A stretch of 64,000 bases of DNA from Alteribacter aurantiacus DSM 18675 (GCF_000429705.1 NZ_KE386941.1:62001-126000); one strand, 5' to 3'. Positions 23,231 through 33,204 are shown, counted from the first letter of the stretch. The notes: generated from the sequence alone by a model not told the origin. Numbers and translations are program-made.

Positions 23231-24301
23231 ATGTTCATTTGGTTGATTGCGGTGTTTGCGGTTGTTGGGGTGTTGGACCGGGTGTTTGGGAATCGGTTTG
23301 GGTATGGGAGGGAGTTTGAGAAGGCGTTTGTGGCCATGGGGCCGCTTGCTCTTGCGATGGTAGGGATTCTTTGTTTTGCGCCGGTTGTGGCGGAGTGGAT
23401 GGCTCCGATAATTGTGCCGGTGGCTGGTGTGCTTGGTGTGGATCCGTCCGTTTTTGTGGGGATATTTTTGGCGGTGGACATGGGAGGGTTTCCTCTTTCA
23501 GTGGAGCTTGCAAAAAGCTCTGACGCGGGGCTCTTTTCGGGGATTCTCTTGGCTACAATTGTAGGTCCCACGTTTTTGTTCACGATTCCGGTGGCGTTAA
23601 GTCTAATTAAAAAAGAAGATCATGTTTTTTTAGCCAAAGGGGTGTTGGTTGGTCTTGTTCCTGTGCCTGTGGGGGTGTTTGTGGGCAGTGTGGTGGCGGG
23701 GTTTTCGGTGGAAGAGGTGCTCGTCAATCTCGTGCCGGTTGTGGTTGTGAGTGCTGGTGTGATCGTGGGGCTTTGGTTGATTCCTAGGCGGATGGTTGTG
23801 TTGTTCGTGTGGTTCGGAAAAGGGATTGTAGGCTTGTTCATGCTCATGGTCGGGGTGATCGGGTTCGAGGTGCTTACCGGTCTGACGGTTGTGGAAGGGA
23901 CGGGGTCCGTGGCGGAGGCGTTTATGATTGTGGGAGTAATCGTGCTCACCTTGTCTGGGGCGTTTCCGTTTGTGCTTTTTTTGAAAAAGGTGGCCGGGTC
24001 ATTGTTTGAGCCGGTTGCCCGTTGGTTGCGTGTGGAGAAGGTGTCGGTGGTGGGGATCGTGACGTCTCTCGCCCACTCGATCCCCATGTTTCAGGTGCTC
24101 GAGCAGATGGACGAGCGGGGGAAGGTCATGAATGTGGCTTTTGCCGTGAGCGGGGCGTTCGTTCTGGGGGGACATTTGGGATTTACGGCTTCCGTGGCCG
24201 AGGAGATGGTCGTGCCGATGATTGTAGGGAAGCTCGTGGCCGGGGTGCTGGCTGTGGGGGTTGCTCTTTTCGTTATGAGGCGGGGAAGGGCGGGTGTTTA
24301 G
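23231..24301 (+). CDS. eutH: EutH-type ethanolamine transporter
   Basis: 356 residues, about ten membrane helices. The opening MFIWLIAVFAVVGVLDRVFG and MGPLALAMVGILCFAPVVAEW, and the segment DPSVFVGIFLAVDMGGFPLS, are typical of EutH, which carries ethanolamine across the membrane when external levels are low. No other eut gene is in the window. Base use is unlike its neighbours: the coding strand is crowded with GTG, GGG and GCG codons and long G runs, visible as runs of Val and Gly codons. This suggests recent transfer or a strong strand bias. GTGGGGG stands ahead of the ATG. The stop codon is the first TAG of a 21-bp repeat array. Confidence 0.85.
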   Translation: MFIWLIAVFAVVGVLDRVFGNRFGYGREFEKAFVAMGPLALAMVGILCFAPVVAEWMAPIIVPVAGVLGVDPSVFVGIFLAVDMGGFPLSVELAKSSDAGLFSGILLATIVGPTFLFTIPVALSLIKKEDHVFLAKGVLVGLVPVPVGVFVGSVVAGFSVEEVLVNLVPVVVVSAGVIVGLWLIPRRMVVLFVWFGKGIVGLFMLMVGVIGFEVLTGLTVVEGTGSVAEAFMIVGVIVLTLSGAFPFVLFLKKVAGSLFEPVARWLRVEKVSVVGIVTSLAHSIPMFQVLEQMDERGKVMNVAFAVSGAFVLGGHLGFTASVAEEMVVPMIVGKLVAGVLAVGVALFVMRRGRAGV

Positions 24302-24375
24302 TCGAGTTAGGAACCGGTTTAGTCGATTTAGATTGCATTTAGTCGAGTTAGATCTACCTTTAATCAAGTTAGCTC
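24298..24375 (+). repeat. 21-bp periodic array (core TTTAGTCGAGTTAG)
   Basis: The TTAG cores begin at 24298, 24319, 24339 and 24360 (spacings 21, 20, 21), each followed by TCGAGTTAG or a one- or two-base variant. The first unit contains the stop codon of eutH. No terminator stem is evident between eutH and the array. Confidence 0.8.
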
Positions 24376-24551
24376 TCCAACGCTTCACTACGGCTGGAAA
24401 GGTGAAGGTCCTCCATGGGAACTTCCTTAACCAACTACATAGTAATAGCGCGCACGACAGTCACTTCAAAAAAACAAGGTGTGACACAAGCACAATTCCT
24501 CTCTGGGCGGAATAGGGTATACGGGAAAAACCATAGAGAGGATGTGATGTT

Positions 24552-27500
24552 GTGGCTTTTCCGGCGGATTCACAATTTGAACCGATTTTAATCGGGGGAG
24601 TGCCGTTATTTGATATAACCGGTGATGAATCCCCCGCCTCGACAGATATTGTAGGAAACACGCAGTTTCCGGCGGCCTTTTATGCATATGATGGTCAGTT
24701 TGTCACTTTTCGATTGAGGTTGAACGATGATCCTCGAAACCCGCAGCTAACAGGGTTTCGAAATTTTGCTTGGGGGGTTCTTGTTAATACGACCGGAGTG
24801 CCTGGAACGTACAACTGGCTTGCCGGTGTGAACGGGCTCGCAACGAGAGTCAACTTGATTCAAAATACAGTCGTTCAATTTAATTCGTGGAACGATCCGG
24901 CAGAAGGGCTTGGTGGGGGGACGCCGAACTTTAGCTTGCCAATTGTGAATTATGATTTGGCTCGGGTGCGGCCGGCCGATTCAAACTTTGGTGGAAATCC
25001 GGACTTTTTCTTAGATTTTCAATTTCCTGCTGCCGCTTTCTTTTCAAACCTTGGAATTACGGAGACGTCCATTCTTCAGTTTATTTTCTTTACATCAGCG
25101 AATGTGAATAACTACAACAAAGACAGCTTGAGAACGGCGGAAGGGTTCAGTTTCGTGAACGCCTTTACGGATCCGACAACAATTGCTGACGCAGATATTC
25201 GAGCTCGGCTTGCTATAGAAAAGGCAATCACCAGCGGGCCTTCATCGGTTGTGACGGGTCAGCTTGCTAACTGGACTGAACGTGTTCGAGTAACGAACAC
25301 AGGTGGGAGTGTTGGCTCGCAAGTATTTGTAAATGATGTGATCGAGCTGGATACGATCGCGAACGTGACGATTACAGGTGCGACGCAAGGGAATCCGGCG
25401 TTTAACTCATTAACCAACCAGATTACGTGGAACATCGGAAACCTTCAGCCAAATCAAACCGTTGAACTGACGTATACGGTTAGAGGATCGTTTAACAACC
25501 CAGGGAACCGAGTATTGGATCGGGCTACTGTGACCGGGGTGGATACGTTTTCGGGAAATAATCTTCCACCTGTATCTGCCACGTCGAGGGTAACGGTCGC
25601 TGCGACGGGCAGTATTCAGGGGGGAGTCACGTCAGGAGTTACCGGCTTACCTCTCCCAGGTGTTACCGTAAACCTTTACGATGCAGGAAACGTCCTTGTA
25701 GCAACGACTTCGACAGGGGGAGCGGGTTTATTCAGCTTTTCCAATCTTGCACCGGGAAATTACCGTGTCGAGTATGTACTGGAAGGATTTGAAACCTTAA
25801 ATCAAAACACGAGTGTGACGAGTGGGCAAGTGACGGAGCTCAATGCCGTACTTCAACCATTGCCGGGTACCCTTCAAGGGACGGTGACGAATGAAGCGGG
25901 ACTGCCTGTGAACAATGCCACCGTTCAATTGGTGAATGCATCGAATGTAGTAGTCGCTACGCAGACGACGAATGCTCAAGGGTTTTACCAGTTTCAAAAT
26001 GTGACCCCGGGTCTTTATACGGTTACGTTTGCTGCAGAGGGGCTTCAAACGGCTGTGCGATCGGCACAAGTAAATTCAAATGAGATTACGACACTCAATG
26101 TGACGTTAAATTTCCAGGCGGCGATTGTAAACGGGCAAGTAACGACGGAACAAGGGGCTCCGATTGCAAACGCCACGGTTGAAGTGCTCGATACACTTGG
26201 GAATGTAATCCAAACGGTCACGACGAATGGGGACGGCAACTATTCGGTGCCGGGGCTTGCGCCTGGAACGTATACATTTCGGTATACAGCAACCGATTTT
26301 CAAACGCGGCTTGTGGGAGCGACGCTGGCTGCAGGAGAAATCCGCACAATCAATGTTCAGCTCGCAGCTTCACCTGGAACATTAACAGGAACCGTTCGGG
26401 ACCAGGCTACCAATCAGCCTCTTGTTGGGGCGAGCGTAACGGTTCAGACATCGGGAGGCGTGTTTGTTCAAAGTACCCAAACGAACGTAAACGGTCAGTA
26501 TACGATTCCGTCACTTGCTCCTGGAAGCTACAACGTCGTCTTTTCTCAAGATGGTTATGGACAGTCAGTCCAAGGGGCAGTTATCAATGCCAATCAGACG
26601 ACTACATTAAATGCGGCGTTAGCGTTTATTAGTGGGGCTGTGTCAGGTGTGGTTAGAGACAATGAAGGCAATCCGCTCGCCAATGCGTCAGTTCAAGTAT
26701 TGTTAAACGAAGTGGTTGTGGCTTCCGTTTTAACATTAGCTGACGGCTCTTATTTTATTGGAAACCTTGCTCCAAATACGTATGTGGTCACTGCATCGGC
26801 TGAGAATTTTGCAACGGCTTTTGAAGGTGTTGCGATCCTCGGCAATCAAACGGCTACGGCTTCCTTTGCGCTCTTTCCCGATCCGGGGCGTGTGATCGGA
26901 ACGGTAAGGGATTCGGATGGAAATCCAATTTCCGGAGTGGAAGTGGTTGTACGTACCTCCATTGGCCGAGTGGTCATTGGTACAGTCATAACAGGGATTA
27001 ACGGAAATTACGTTGTGAGTAATGTGGCCCCGGGCAGTTATTCGGTTACGGCATCCGCAACGGACTTTCAGTCGGCCTCTTTAGGTGCCATCGTCGTGTC
27101 CAATCAAGATTCGATCGTCAACTTTACGCTTTTGGAAAATCCAGGAACGATTGTAGGAACGATCGTAAATGCCCAAACGGGTCAACCGATTGTAACATCG
27201 AATGTGCAGCTTCGGATTAATGACGTGAATGGTGCGGTGATTGCCACTGCTTCCACGGACACCCAAGGAAACTTTACATTCCAAGGTATCGCACCGGGGA
27301 CGTACACCGTTGTAGCATCGGACATCAGCTTCCAAACGAATTTTGCCACTGTAACGGTTGGTCCTGGGCAAACTCAAACGGTTAACATTGCCCTTGAACC
27401 GAATCCAGGCTTTATTTCGGGAACGATTACGGACAGTGGCACTGGTCAACCTATTTCAGGTGCCCAGATCAATGTCGTCAATGAGTTTAATGTGTTTGTC

Positions 27501-30500
27501 ACATCCGTATTTACAAACAGCAGTGGCGAATACATGGTACCAGGTCTTGCCCCAGGTCAATATTCGTTAACGATTTTGGCTACGGATTACCAAAGTATTC
27601 TTAGAGGAGCTATCGTCAGTTCAAATGGGATGACGGTAGTGGACGCAGCCCTCGTGGGTAACCCGGGCTGGATTGTGGGAACCGTTACACCGGCTGTACC
27701 AAATACGGTTGTTCAATTGTTTACATCGAACAATCAGTTCATAACAAATACGATTGCCGACCCAAGCGGCCGTTACCGATTTGATAATTTGGCACCGGGA
27801 AGTTATATCGTAATTGCGGCTGCACCAGGCTTTGCGCAAGGGGTTGCGGGAGCGACGGTCAGAGCGGGAGAAGAAACGACGGTTAATTTACAGTTAGTTG
27901 CGAATCCGGGAACGATTATCGGAACACTTGTGGATACGAATGGCAATCCGATTGTAAACGGAATCGTTCAAGTGGTTGATGGGGCAGAGACGATCTTCGG
28001 TGTCGTTGCTACTGATCAAAACGGGAACTACACCGTACCGCTCCTTCCACCGGGAAATTACTTTGTGATCGCGTCGGCGCCGAACTTTGCCACTCAAATT
28101 ATCGGTGCGGTCGTTGAAGCAGGAGAAGTGGAAACGGTGAACTTTACGCTCCTTTCCAACCCGGGTTCGATCAACGGTCAAGTTCGAAATGCGGTGACAT
28201 TGGAGCCGATTGCTTTTGCTGAAGTGGTCGTTCGTGTGTTTAGTGCAACCGGTGCTTTTGTCACGAGCGTAGTGGCTTCCGAGTTTGGTAACTATACGGT
28301 AGCAGGATTGGCACCTGGAGAGTATACCGTAACGGCGACTGCGCCAGGTTTTGGTGCCTCGTCCGCCGGAGTCATTGTAGTAAGTGGTGAGGCTGCGGTT
28401 GCCAATATCAATCTTGCGCCAAACCCGGGAAGAATTGAGGGACAGCTAAGAGATCCTGAAGGGAACCCAATCACCGGTCCGAATTTGTGGGTTCGTTTAC
28501 TCGATCAAACAGGGACACTTATTCTAACTGTTCTGGCTAATCCGGATGGCTCCTTCGTATTTGAAGGTGTTGCCGCAGGAGGATACTTTATCAATGCGGT
28601 AGCTCCGGGCTTTGCAAGGAGCAATACCGGTGTGATTGTGAACAGTAACCAAACGACAACGGTTACGGTTACGCTTGAACGTGATCCATCACGTATTGAA
28701 GGGCGGGTCGTGATTCAAGGCACGACAACCGGTATCGCTGGTGCGACTGTGATTGTGAGAAACCGTGCCGATCTTTTTGTCGGTCGGGCCATAACCGATC
28801 CTAACGGGTTCTTCGTAATTGAGAATATGCCGAGCGGCTTTTTTACGATTACGGCTGACTCGGAAGGGTTTGGTAGTCAGTCCGTCGGTATTCAGCTTTT
28901 GCCGAATGAAACGACGAGGGTTACATTGGAATTATCCGAAACGATCGGAAGTGTGGCCGGGGGAGTCATAAATCTGGATACAGGAGAAGATTTGGCCGGC
29001 GTTACGATCTCCATTCGAAATTTCCAAAATGTGCTCATTCGACGAGTGATTACTAATGACTTGGGTGAATTTTTAATTGAAGGTCTTGCACCGGGAACCT
29101 ATTTGATTTCAGCGGACCTTCAAGGGTTTTCAACGCAAATCCTCTCCGTCTTTGTATTAGGGAATCAAACGTCAGTCGCAAGTTTTGCCCTTGTTCCTGA
29201 TCCGTTTACGATTTCAGGTAGAGTTACTGCAAACGGCACTCCAATTGCAGGAGCTACGGTCCGGGCGAGAGACGCTGTATCTGGTTTGATTATTGCAGCA
29301 GATATTACAGACGACAACGGAGAGTATTTCCTGAACGGTCTTGCTGCAGGAACGTACTTCATAGTGGCTACTGCACCAGGTTTTGGAGCTGCGGTACAAG
29401 AAGTGAGCGGCGTTAGAGGAGAATCTCTGATAGTCAACTTGCAACTAAGCTTACAAGCATCAAATGTGGTCGGTGTAGTAGAGGACGCTGTTACCGGTCA
29501 GCTTTTATCAAATGTTCGGGTCACCATAATAAGACCGGACGGAACGGTATTGTTAAGGGTCGTAACGGACGAAAACGGCTTTTATGAAATTCTCGGATTC
29601 TTGCCGGGTACCTACACTCTCGTCTTTTTTAGAGAAGACTATCAGGCGAGAACAGTTCAGTTCAGTGTGGCTGACGGGCAGACGGCGGAGGTGAACACCA
29701 GTTTAATCGGCAACCCGGCCCGAATTTTCGGGCGAGTAACAAACTTAGTAGGAAACATTCCGTTAAGTGGAGCAGCTGTCACGTTGATTGATGAGAACGG
29801 GATGATCATTGTATCGACGTTTACGGATGGAGAAGGGAATTATGTTCTTTTCGGAGTACCAGAAGGAACGTTTACGTTGATTGTACATTTAGAGGGCTAT
29901 GAAACATTCACAACAACGGTCACTGTCGTAGCAGGGCAAGTACTGGAGCTTAATATAAGGCTCACGCCACTACCGGAACCAACACCATGTACGATCATCC
30001 CAATTGAAGCAAACTGTATTTTTACCAATCAAATGGGTGAAGAAATCGACATTAGCGAACTATCATGTCAGGTGAAAACAAAGGGATGCATCAGGCATAG
30101 AGGACGTCTTCCGAAGAACTTGAACGAAGTGGCGGTCATTGTAAGCGGGTTTATCCGGTTTGAAATTATTGGAGAACTGGGGACGTGTTTGACAAACCCA
30201 GTACCGTTTACCATTGTAGAACGAACGTTAATTTGCCTTCCGAAAAATGCAGAGCTCTCGTGTGACGTGTTTGCTGTTGACTGTGATGCTGTGGTGAACT
30301 GTTGTCCTGGTCCACTTGGTCCAGATGAGCTCGACTCCATTGATGTCACGCTCAGGTTATGTACTTCCGTTACAGCTACGGTTAATAAGACGGTTAAAAT
30401 TGACGTACTTGACTACTGCAAACCGAGGAAGCACTTCAGCCCAAGTCCGATTGACATTGGTTGCGAGCTTCCTGAACTTTTGGATAATGCCCAAGCGCCA

Positions 30501-30833
30501 GCAACAGTTGGATCAGACGGTACCATTTCCATCGGAGACTTCGATGACGAGTGGGAACCTGAAGATCGACCCGTTTCTTCAGGACCTGTCTATGATGAGC
30601 AAAAGAGTCATATTGCCCACAGAATGAGACAAGAGCAATGGGAAGAATATGAACGACAAGTTAAAAAGCTCTCTCATCATCCACCTGAAAAGGAAATATG
30701 CATCATCACTCCGGTCATCTACGATTGGATCGTAATTAATCGGGTGCAACAATTCTCGATCGACGAGAACGTCATTTTTGCAGAGTGTGAGTTTTTTGTA
30801 AGGCCAGTCAATAGAAGGAAACGAATGAATTAA
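24552..30833 (+). CDS. Giant repeat protein with 17 carboxypeptidase-regulatory-like domains; candidate spore-surface or filament protein
   Basis: 2093 residues. Residues 1-230 form a unique domain starting MAFPADSQFEPILIGG. About 245-350 look like a DUF11/Ig-type domain (RVRVTNTGGSVGSQVF...LTYTVRG). Seventeen tandem repeats of about 85 residues follow (about 351-1795). Each has the pattern G-T-V-x-G-x-P-I-x-G-A-x-V, then T-D-x-x-G-x-Y-x-x-x-x-L-A-P-G-x-Y, and ends N-P-G, as in CarboxypepD_reg/CNA-B type beta-sandwiches. The last about 295 residues are Cys-rich (TIIPIEANC, ELSCQVKTKGC, CDVFAVDCDAVVNCC) and end in a charged tail. There is no signal peptide, LPXTG motif or S-layer-homology domain. 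A leaderless, Cys-rich, repeat-built protein suggests assembly on the spore from the mother cell, but that is inference. Start is GTG; upstream frames do not fit. Confidence 0.85.
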   Translation: MAFPADSQFEPILIGGVPLFDITGDESPASTDIVGNTQFPAAFYAYDGQFVTFRLRLNDDPRNPQLTGFRNFAWGVLVNTTGVPGTYNWLAGVNGLATRVNLIQNTVVQFNSWNDPAEGLGGGTPNFSLPIVNYDLARVRPADSNFGGNPDFFLDFQFPAAAFFSNLGITETSILQFIFFTSANVNNYNKDSLRTAEGFSFVNAFTDPTTIADADIRARLAIEKAITSGPSSVVTGQLANWTERVRVTNTGGSVGSQVFVNDVIELDTIANVTITGATQGNPAFNSLTNQITWNIGNLQPNQTVELTYTVRGSFNNPGNRVLDRATVTGVDTFSGNNLPPVSATSRVTVAATGSIQGGVTSGVTGLPLPGVTVNLYDAGNVLVATTSTGGAGLFSFSNLAPGNYRVEYVLEGFETLNQNTSVTSGQVTELNAVLQPLPGTLQGTVTNEAGLPVNNATVQLVNASNVVVATQTTNAQGFYQFQNVTPGLYTVTFAAEGLQTAVRSAQVNSNEITTLNVTLNFQAAIVNGQVTTEQGAPIANATVEVLDTLGNVIQTVTTNGDGNYSVPGLAPGTYTFRYTATDFQTRLVGATLAAGEIRTINVQLAASPGTLTGTVRDQATNQPLVGASVTVQTSGGVFVQSTQTNVNGQYTIPSLAPGSYNVVFSQDGYGQSVQGAVINANQTTTLNAALAFISGAVSGVVRDNEGNPLANASVQVLLNEVVVASVLTLADGSYFIGNLAPNTYVVTASAENFATAFEGVAILGNQTATASFALFPDPGRVIGTVRDSDGNPISGVEVVVRTSIGRVVIGTVITGINGNYVVSNVAPGSYSVTASATDFQSASLGAIVVSNQDSIVNFTLLENPGTIVGTIVNAQTGQPIVTSNVQLRINDVNGAVIATASTDTQGNFTFQGIAPGTYTVVASDISFQTNFATVTVGPGQTQTVNIALEPNPGFISGTITDSGTGQPISGAQINVVNEFNVFVTSVFTNSSGEYMVPGLAPGQYSLTILATDYQSILRGAIVSSNGMTVVDAALVGNPGWIVGTVTPAVPNTVVQLFTSNNQFITNTIADPSGRYRFDNLAPGSYIVIAAAPGFAQGVAGATVRAGEETTVNLQLVANPGTIIGTLVDTNGNPIVNGIVQVVDGAETIFGVVATDQNGNYTVPLLPPGNYFVIASAPNFATQIIGAVVEAGEVETVNFTLLSNPGSINGQVRNAVTLEPIAFAEVVVRVFSATGAFVTSVVASEFGNYTVAGLAPGEYTVTATAPGFGASSAGVIVVSGEAAVANINLAPNPGRIEGQLRDPEGNPITGPNLWVRLLDQTGTLILTVLANPDGSFVFEGVAAGGYFINAVAPGFARSNTGVIVNSNQTTTVTVTLERDPSRIEGRVVIQGTTTGIAGATVIVRNRADLFVGRAITDPNGFFVIENMPSGFFTITADSEGFGSQSVGIQLLPNETTRVTLELSETIGSVAGGVINLDTGEDLAGVTISIRNFQNVLIRRVITNDLGEFLIEGLAPGTYLISADLQGFSTQILSVFVLGNQTSVASFALVPDPFTISGRVTANGTPIAGATVRARDAVSGLIIAADITDDNGEYFLNGLAAGTYFIVATAPGFGAAVQEVSGVRGESLIVNLQLSLQASNVVGVVEDAVTGQLLSNVRVTIIRPDGTVLLRVVTDENGFYEILGFLPGTYTLVFFREDYQARTVQFSVADGQTAEVNTSLIGNPARIFGRVTNLVGNIPLSGAAVTLIDENGMIIVSTFTDGEGNYVLFGVPEGTFTLIVHLEGYETFTTTVTVVAGQVLELNIRLTPLPEPTPCTIIPIEANCIFTNQMGEEIDISELSCQVKTKGCIRHRGRLPKNLNEVAVIVSGFIRFEIIGELGTCLTNPVPFTIVERTLICLPKNAELSCDVFAVDCDAVVNCCPGPLGPDELDSIDVTLRLCTSVTATVNKTVKIDVLDYCKPRKHFSPSPIDIGCELPELLDNAQAPATVGSDGTISIGDFDDEWEPEDRPVSSGPVYDEQKSHIAHRMRQEQWEEYERQVKKLSHHPPEKEICIITPVIYDWIVINRVQQFSIDENVIFAECEFFVRPVNRRKRMN

Positions 30834-30840
30834 ATGTGAA

Positions 30841-30876
30841 GCCGCACGGTGTTATGTGACCGGGTGGCTTTTTTTG
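30841..30876 (+). terminator. Terminator of the giant repeat protein gene
   Basis: GCCGCACGGT / ACCGGGTGGC stem followed by seven T. Confidence 0.8.
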
Positions 30877-30907
30877 AGTGGAGGTGGTGGCTAATGGGGG
30901 GCGAGAG

Positions 30908-31000
30908 TGCTAACTCCGCCAATTTGAAAAAAAGTCAGCCAATTACACAATTATCGCCGCTAAATCTCAAATAAGTCGCTCATTCGAATCTCGAAATATC
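30908..31000 (+). repeat. 41-bp tandem intergenic array (family A, copy 2)
   Basis: CTCCGCCAATTTGAAAA and GCCGCTAAATCTCAAATAAGT: the CCG cores start at 30916 and 30957, 41 bases apart, with AGTCAGCCAATTACACAATTA between. It ends TTCGAATCTCGAAATATCC, like copies 1 and 3, and follows the terminator of the gene upstream. Confidence 0.8.
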
Positions 31001-31056
31001 CACTCCTAGCCCTAGTCACCGCCGCTCGCCTCCATTTCCACTAGTTAAGCTGACTC

Positions 31057-31938
31057 CTACACATTCCGATAAATCGCCGTGATAAATCGCTGAAGGATCG
31101 GTGTAATGGGCCGGTCTTTTCGGTAAACAAGAGAGATGTACCTGTTTTTTTCAAGCAGCGGAACTTCTGCAATGCGGAGCTTCCCAAGGCTTACATCCTC
31201 TTCGACCGCTCTTTTTGACAAAATAGAAAGTCCCGATCCGAGCATCACCATTCGCCGGATCGCTTCAATATTTGTAAGCTCCATTTTAATTGTGAGTGTA
31301 TGGTTCTCCTTAACTAGCCACTGGTCGATCACGTCCCTTGTGGATCCTTTTCTGTGCAAAATAAATCGTTCTGTTTGCAAATCATTCAATTGTACTTCTT
31401 CTTTTTCGGCCAACGGATGAGTAGGGGGCATGACGAGTACCAAATTATCAGGAACGAGCCTTCTGATTTCGAGCGTAGCGTCCTCCAACAGCTGTTCCGA
31501 TACAACGCCTAAATCGAGCTGCTTTTCTTTAATGAACTCTAAAATTGTCGGCGTGGATTCGACTTTTACGCTCAGCTGTATGTTGGGACTCTCTTCGGTG
31601 AAACTACTGAAAACAGGAGGCAGGATAAAGTTGGCAGGAATGTGACTGGCACCGATAAACAATTCTCCTCTTGTGGAAGACTGGTAATCGTTCATGACCC
31701 GTTTGGTCTCATTTAGTAAGCTCATAATGTCGTTTGCATAACGATTAAGCGTTACACCTGCGGCCGTGAGTTTTACGTCGTCACTTGTTCGTTCATAAAG
31801 GGTGATCCCAAGAGATGTCTCAAGCTTTTTTAAGTGAAAGGTAACAGTAGGTTGTTTTAAGCCGAGATCTTTGGCTACTTTAGTCACACTTCTTGTTTTA
31901 GCGAAACGGTTGAAGATATCAAGCTGCTGAAGGTTCAC
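31057..31938 (-). CDS. LysR family transcriptional regulator
   Basis: 293 residues. N-terminal winged helix (residues 1-60: LQQLDIFNRFAKTRSVTKVAKDLGLKQPTVTFHLKKLE) and a C-terminal effector-binding domain of the type 2 periplasmic fold. The frame extends to 31998, but that extension runs into the operator. GAGGTG lies 6 bases before the GTG at 31938, which gives the usual LysR N-terminus. It is divergent from the ABC importer operon at 32104-37187, whose regulator it most likely is; the effector would be the imported substrate or a product of it. Confidence 0.88.
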   Translation of the reverse strand: MNLQQLDIFNRFAKTRSVTKVAKDLGLKQPTVTFHLKKLETSLGITLYERTSDDVKLTAAGVTLNRYANDIMSLLNETKRVMNDYQSSTRGELFIGASHIPANFILPPVFSSFTEESPNIQLSVKVESTPTILEFIKEKQLDLGVVSEQLLEDATLEIRRLVPDNLVLVMPPTHPLAEKEEVQLNDLQTERFILHRKGSTRDVIDQWLVKENHTLTIKMELTNIEAIRRMVMLGSGLSILSKRAVEEDVSLGKLRIAEVPLLEKNRYISLVYRKDRPITPILQRFITAIYRNV

Positions 31939-31981
31939 GTGTGTCACCTCATTAGGGTTATGGTATAGAAATGATCTATGC

Positions 31982-31998
31982 ATGTATAGATTATACAT
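31982..31998. promoter_or_regulatory. Likely LysR operator
   Basis: Perfect 7-3-7 inverted repeat ATGTATA-GAT-TATACAT containing a T-N11-A motif, 44 bases upstream of the LysR start and 106 bases before the divergent operon. Position and form fit a LysR recognition site. Confidence 0.65.
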
Positions 31999-32038
31999 TA
32001 GTTTTTTTGATCAAGGATTAAATCCATCTTAACAATAG

Positions 32039-32059
32039 CTTTACATTCCATGTGTAAAG
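32039..32059. promoter_or_regulatory. Second inverted repeat in the LysR-ABC intergenic region
   Basis: Perfect CTTTACA-TTCCATG-TGTAAAG, 45 bases before the ATPase gene. It could be an activation or repression site; no Fur box was seen. Confidence 0.45.
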
Positions 32060-32103
32060 TAAGAGTTGACTTAGACAGACGAACTTGAAAGGGGAGTGGC
32101 AAC

Positions 32104-33204
32104 GTGGATATTTCGCTTCAAGGAATCGTAAAGCGATTCGGAAAACTACAAGCATTAAAGCCACTGAATTTATCGATAAAAAGCGGAGAGTTTGTAAGTC
32201 TTCTTGGCCCATCCGGGTGCGGGAAAACAACACTACTTCGCATCATTGCAGGACTTGAAAACGCAGATGAAGGTCAAATCGATTTTGGAGACAAAACGGT
32301 TTATTCAAAAAAGAAGAGAACGAACGTGTCACCTCAAAAAAGGCACATCGGGATGGTGTTCCAAGACTTTGCTCTTTGGCCTCACATGACCGTCTTTGAA
32401 AATGTTGCTTACGGTTTACGAGCTACCGGCAAGAAAAAGGGGCTCAAAGAAAAAGTGGAAACGGCGCTAAACAATGTTCAACTGGGAGACTTTGCTGAGC
32501 GCTATCCTCACCAGCTTTCCGGTGGACAACAGCAGCGTGTAGCCATTGCACGAGCGATTGCGAACGATCCGTCAATCATTTTGATGGACGAGCCGTTAAG
32601 TGCATTGGATGCTACCCTTCGTGATGAAATGAGAATTTTACTTCAATCACTCGTAAAAAAGCTGAACATGACGGCCATTTATGTGACTCACGACCAGAAC
32701 GAAGCGATGGCCATGAGTGATCGCATCGTGGTTATGAACAAAGGAACGATCATGCAAGTGGACACACCGGAAACGGTTTACCAACGTCCCGAAAACGAAA
32801 CGGTAGCCCGCTTTGTTGGTAAAGGCGCTCTCATTGAAGGGATGCACACGATTTATGATGATGTTCATTATTTAAAGCTAAACCAAAACGCGGCAATCCC
32901 GTTTTCGAGAAACTTCTTGGGAGACTTGCCGTACAATTCAAGCATTACAGCGGTCATTAGGCCTGAACAGATAATTATTTCACGTACCGCAAAAGAAACA
33001 GGATTAAAAGGAGAAGTTGAAACGGTCAGTTTCTTGGGTGAACGGTACGAAATTACATTTAAAATCTCGGGATCTGATCAACTATTATTTGCTTACACCA
33101 CATCAAAAGTGGCACCAGGAGATCACATTTTCTTTGAAGTAACAGGTCAAAACATTCACGTAATGAAAACAAACTCAGGAGGCGAAAAGCATGAAACAGC
33201 CTAA
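32104..33204 (+). CDS. ABC transporter ATPase, FbpC/PotA type
   Basis: 366 residues. Walker A GPSGCGKTT, signature LSGGQQQR, Walker B ILMDEPLSALD and H-loop THD are intact; a C-terminal TOBE regulatory domain (about residues 270-360) follows. It energises the importer with the next two genes. Start is GTG with AAGGGGAG about 8 bases ahead. The 3' end overlaps the binding-protein gene by 14 bases. In this family substrates are Fe3+, 2-aminoethylphosphonate, spermidine or sulfate; context points to one of the first two. Confidence 0.88.
   Translation: MDISLQGIVKRFGKLQALKPLNLSIKSGEFVSLLGPSGCGKTTLLRIIAGLENADEGQIDFGDKTVYSKKKRTNVSPQKRHIGMVFQDFALWPHMTVFENVAYGLRATGKKKGLKEKVETALNNVQLGDFAERYPHQLSGGQQQRVAIARAIANDPSIILMDEPLSALDATLRDEMRILLQSLVKKLNMTAIYVTHDQNEAMAMSDRIVVMNKGTIMQVDTPETVYQRPENETVARFVGKGALIEGMHTIYDDVHYLKLNQNAAIPFSRNFLGDLPYNSSITAVIRPEQIIISRTAKETGLKGEVETVSFLGERYEITFKISGSDQLLFAYTTSKVAPGDHIFFEVTGQNIHVMKTNSGGEKHETA

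Noticed and set aside
23235..24388. Several long minus-strand ORFs under eutH
   Set aside because: Shadows of the G-biased coding strand; Pro/Thr/His-rich, with no ribosome sites.
24481..24551. Sigma-G-like promoter (GAATA, 17, CATAGAG) for the giant gene
   Set aside because: The -10 box would overlap the ribosome site, leaving almost no leader; not credible.
31999..32103. Fur box for the iron-type importer
   Set aside because: No GATAATGATAATCATTATC-like sequence; only LysR-type inverted repeats.
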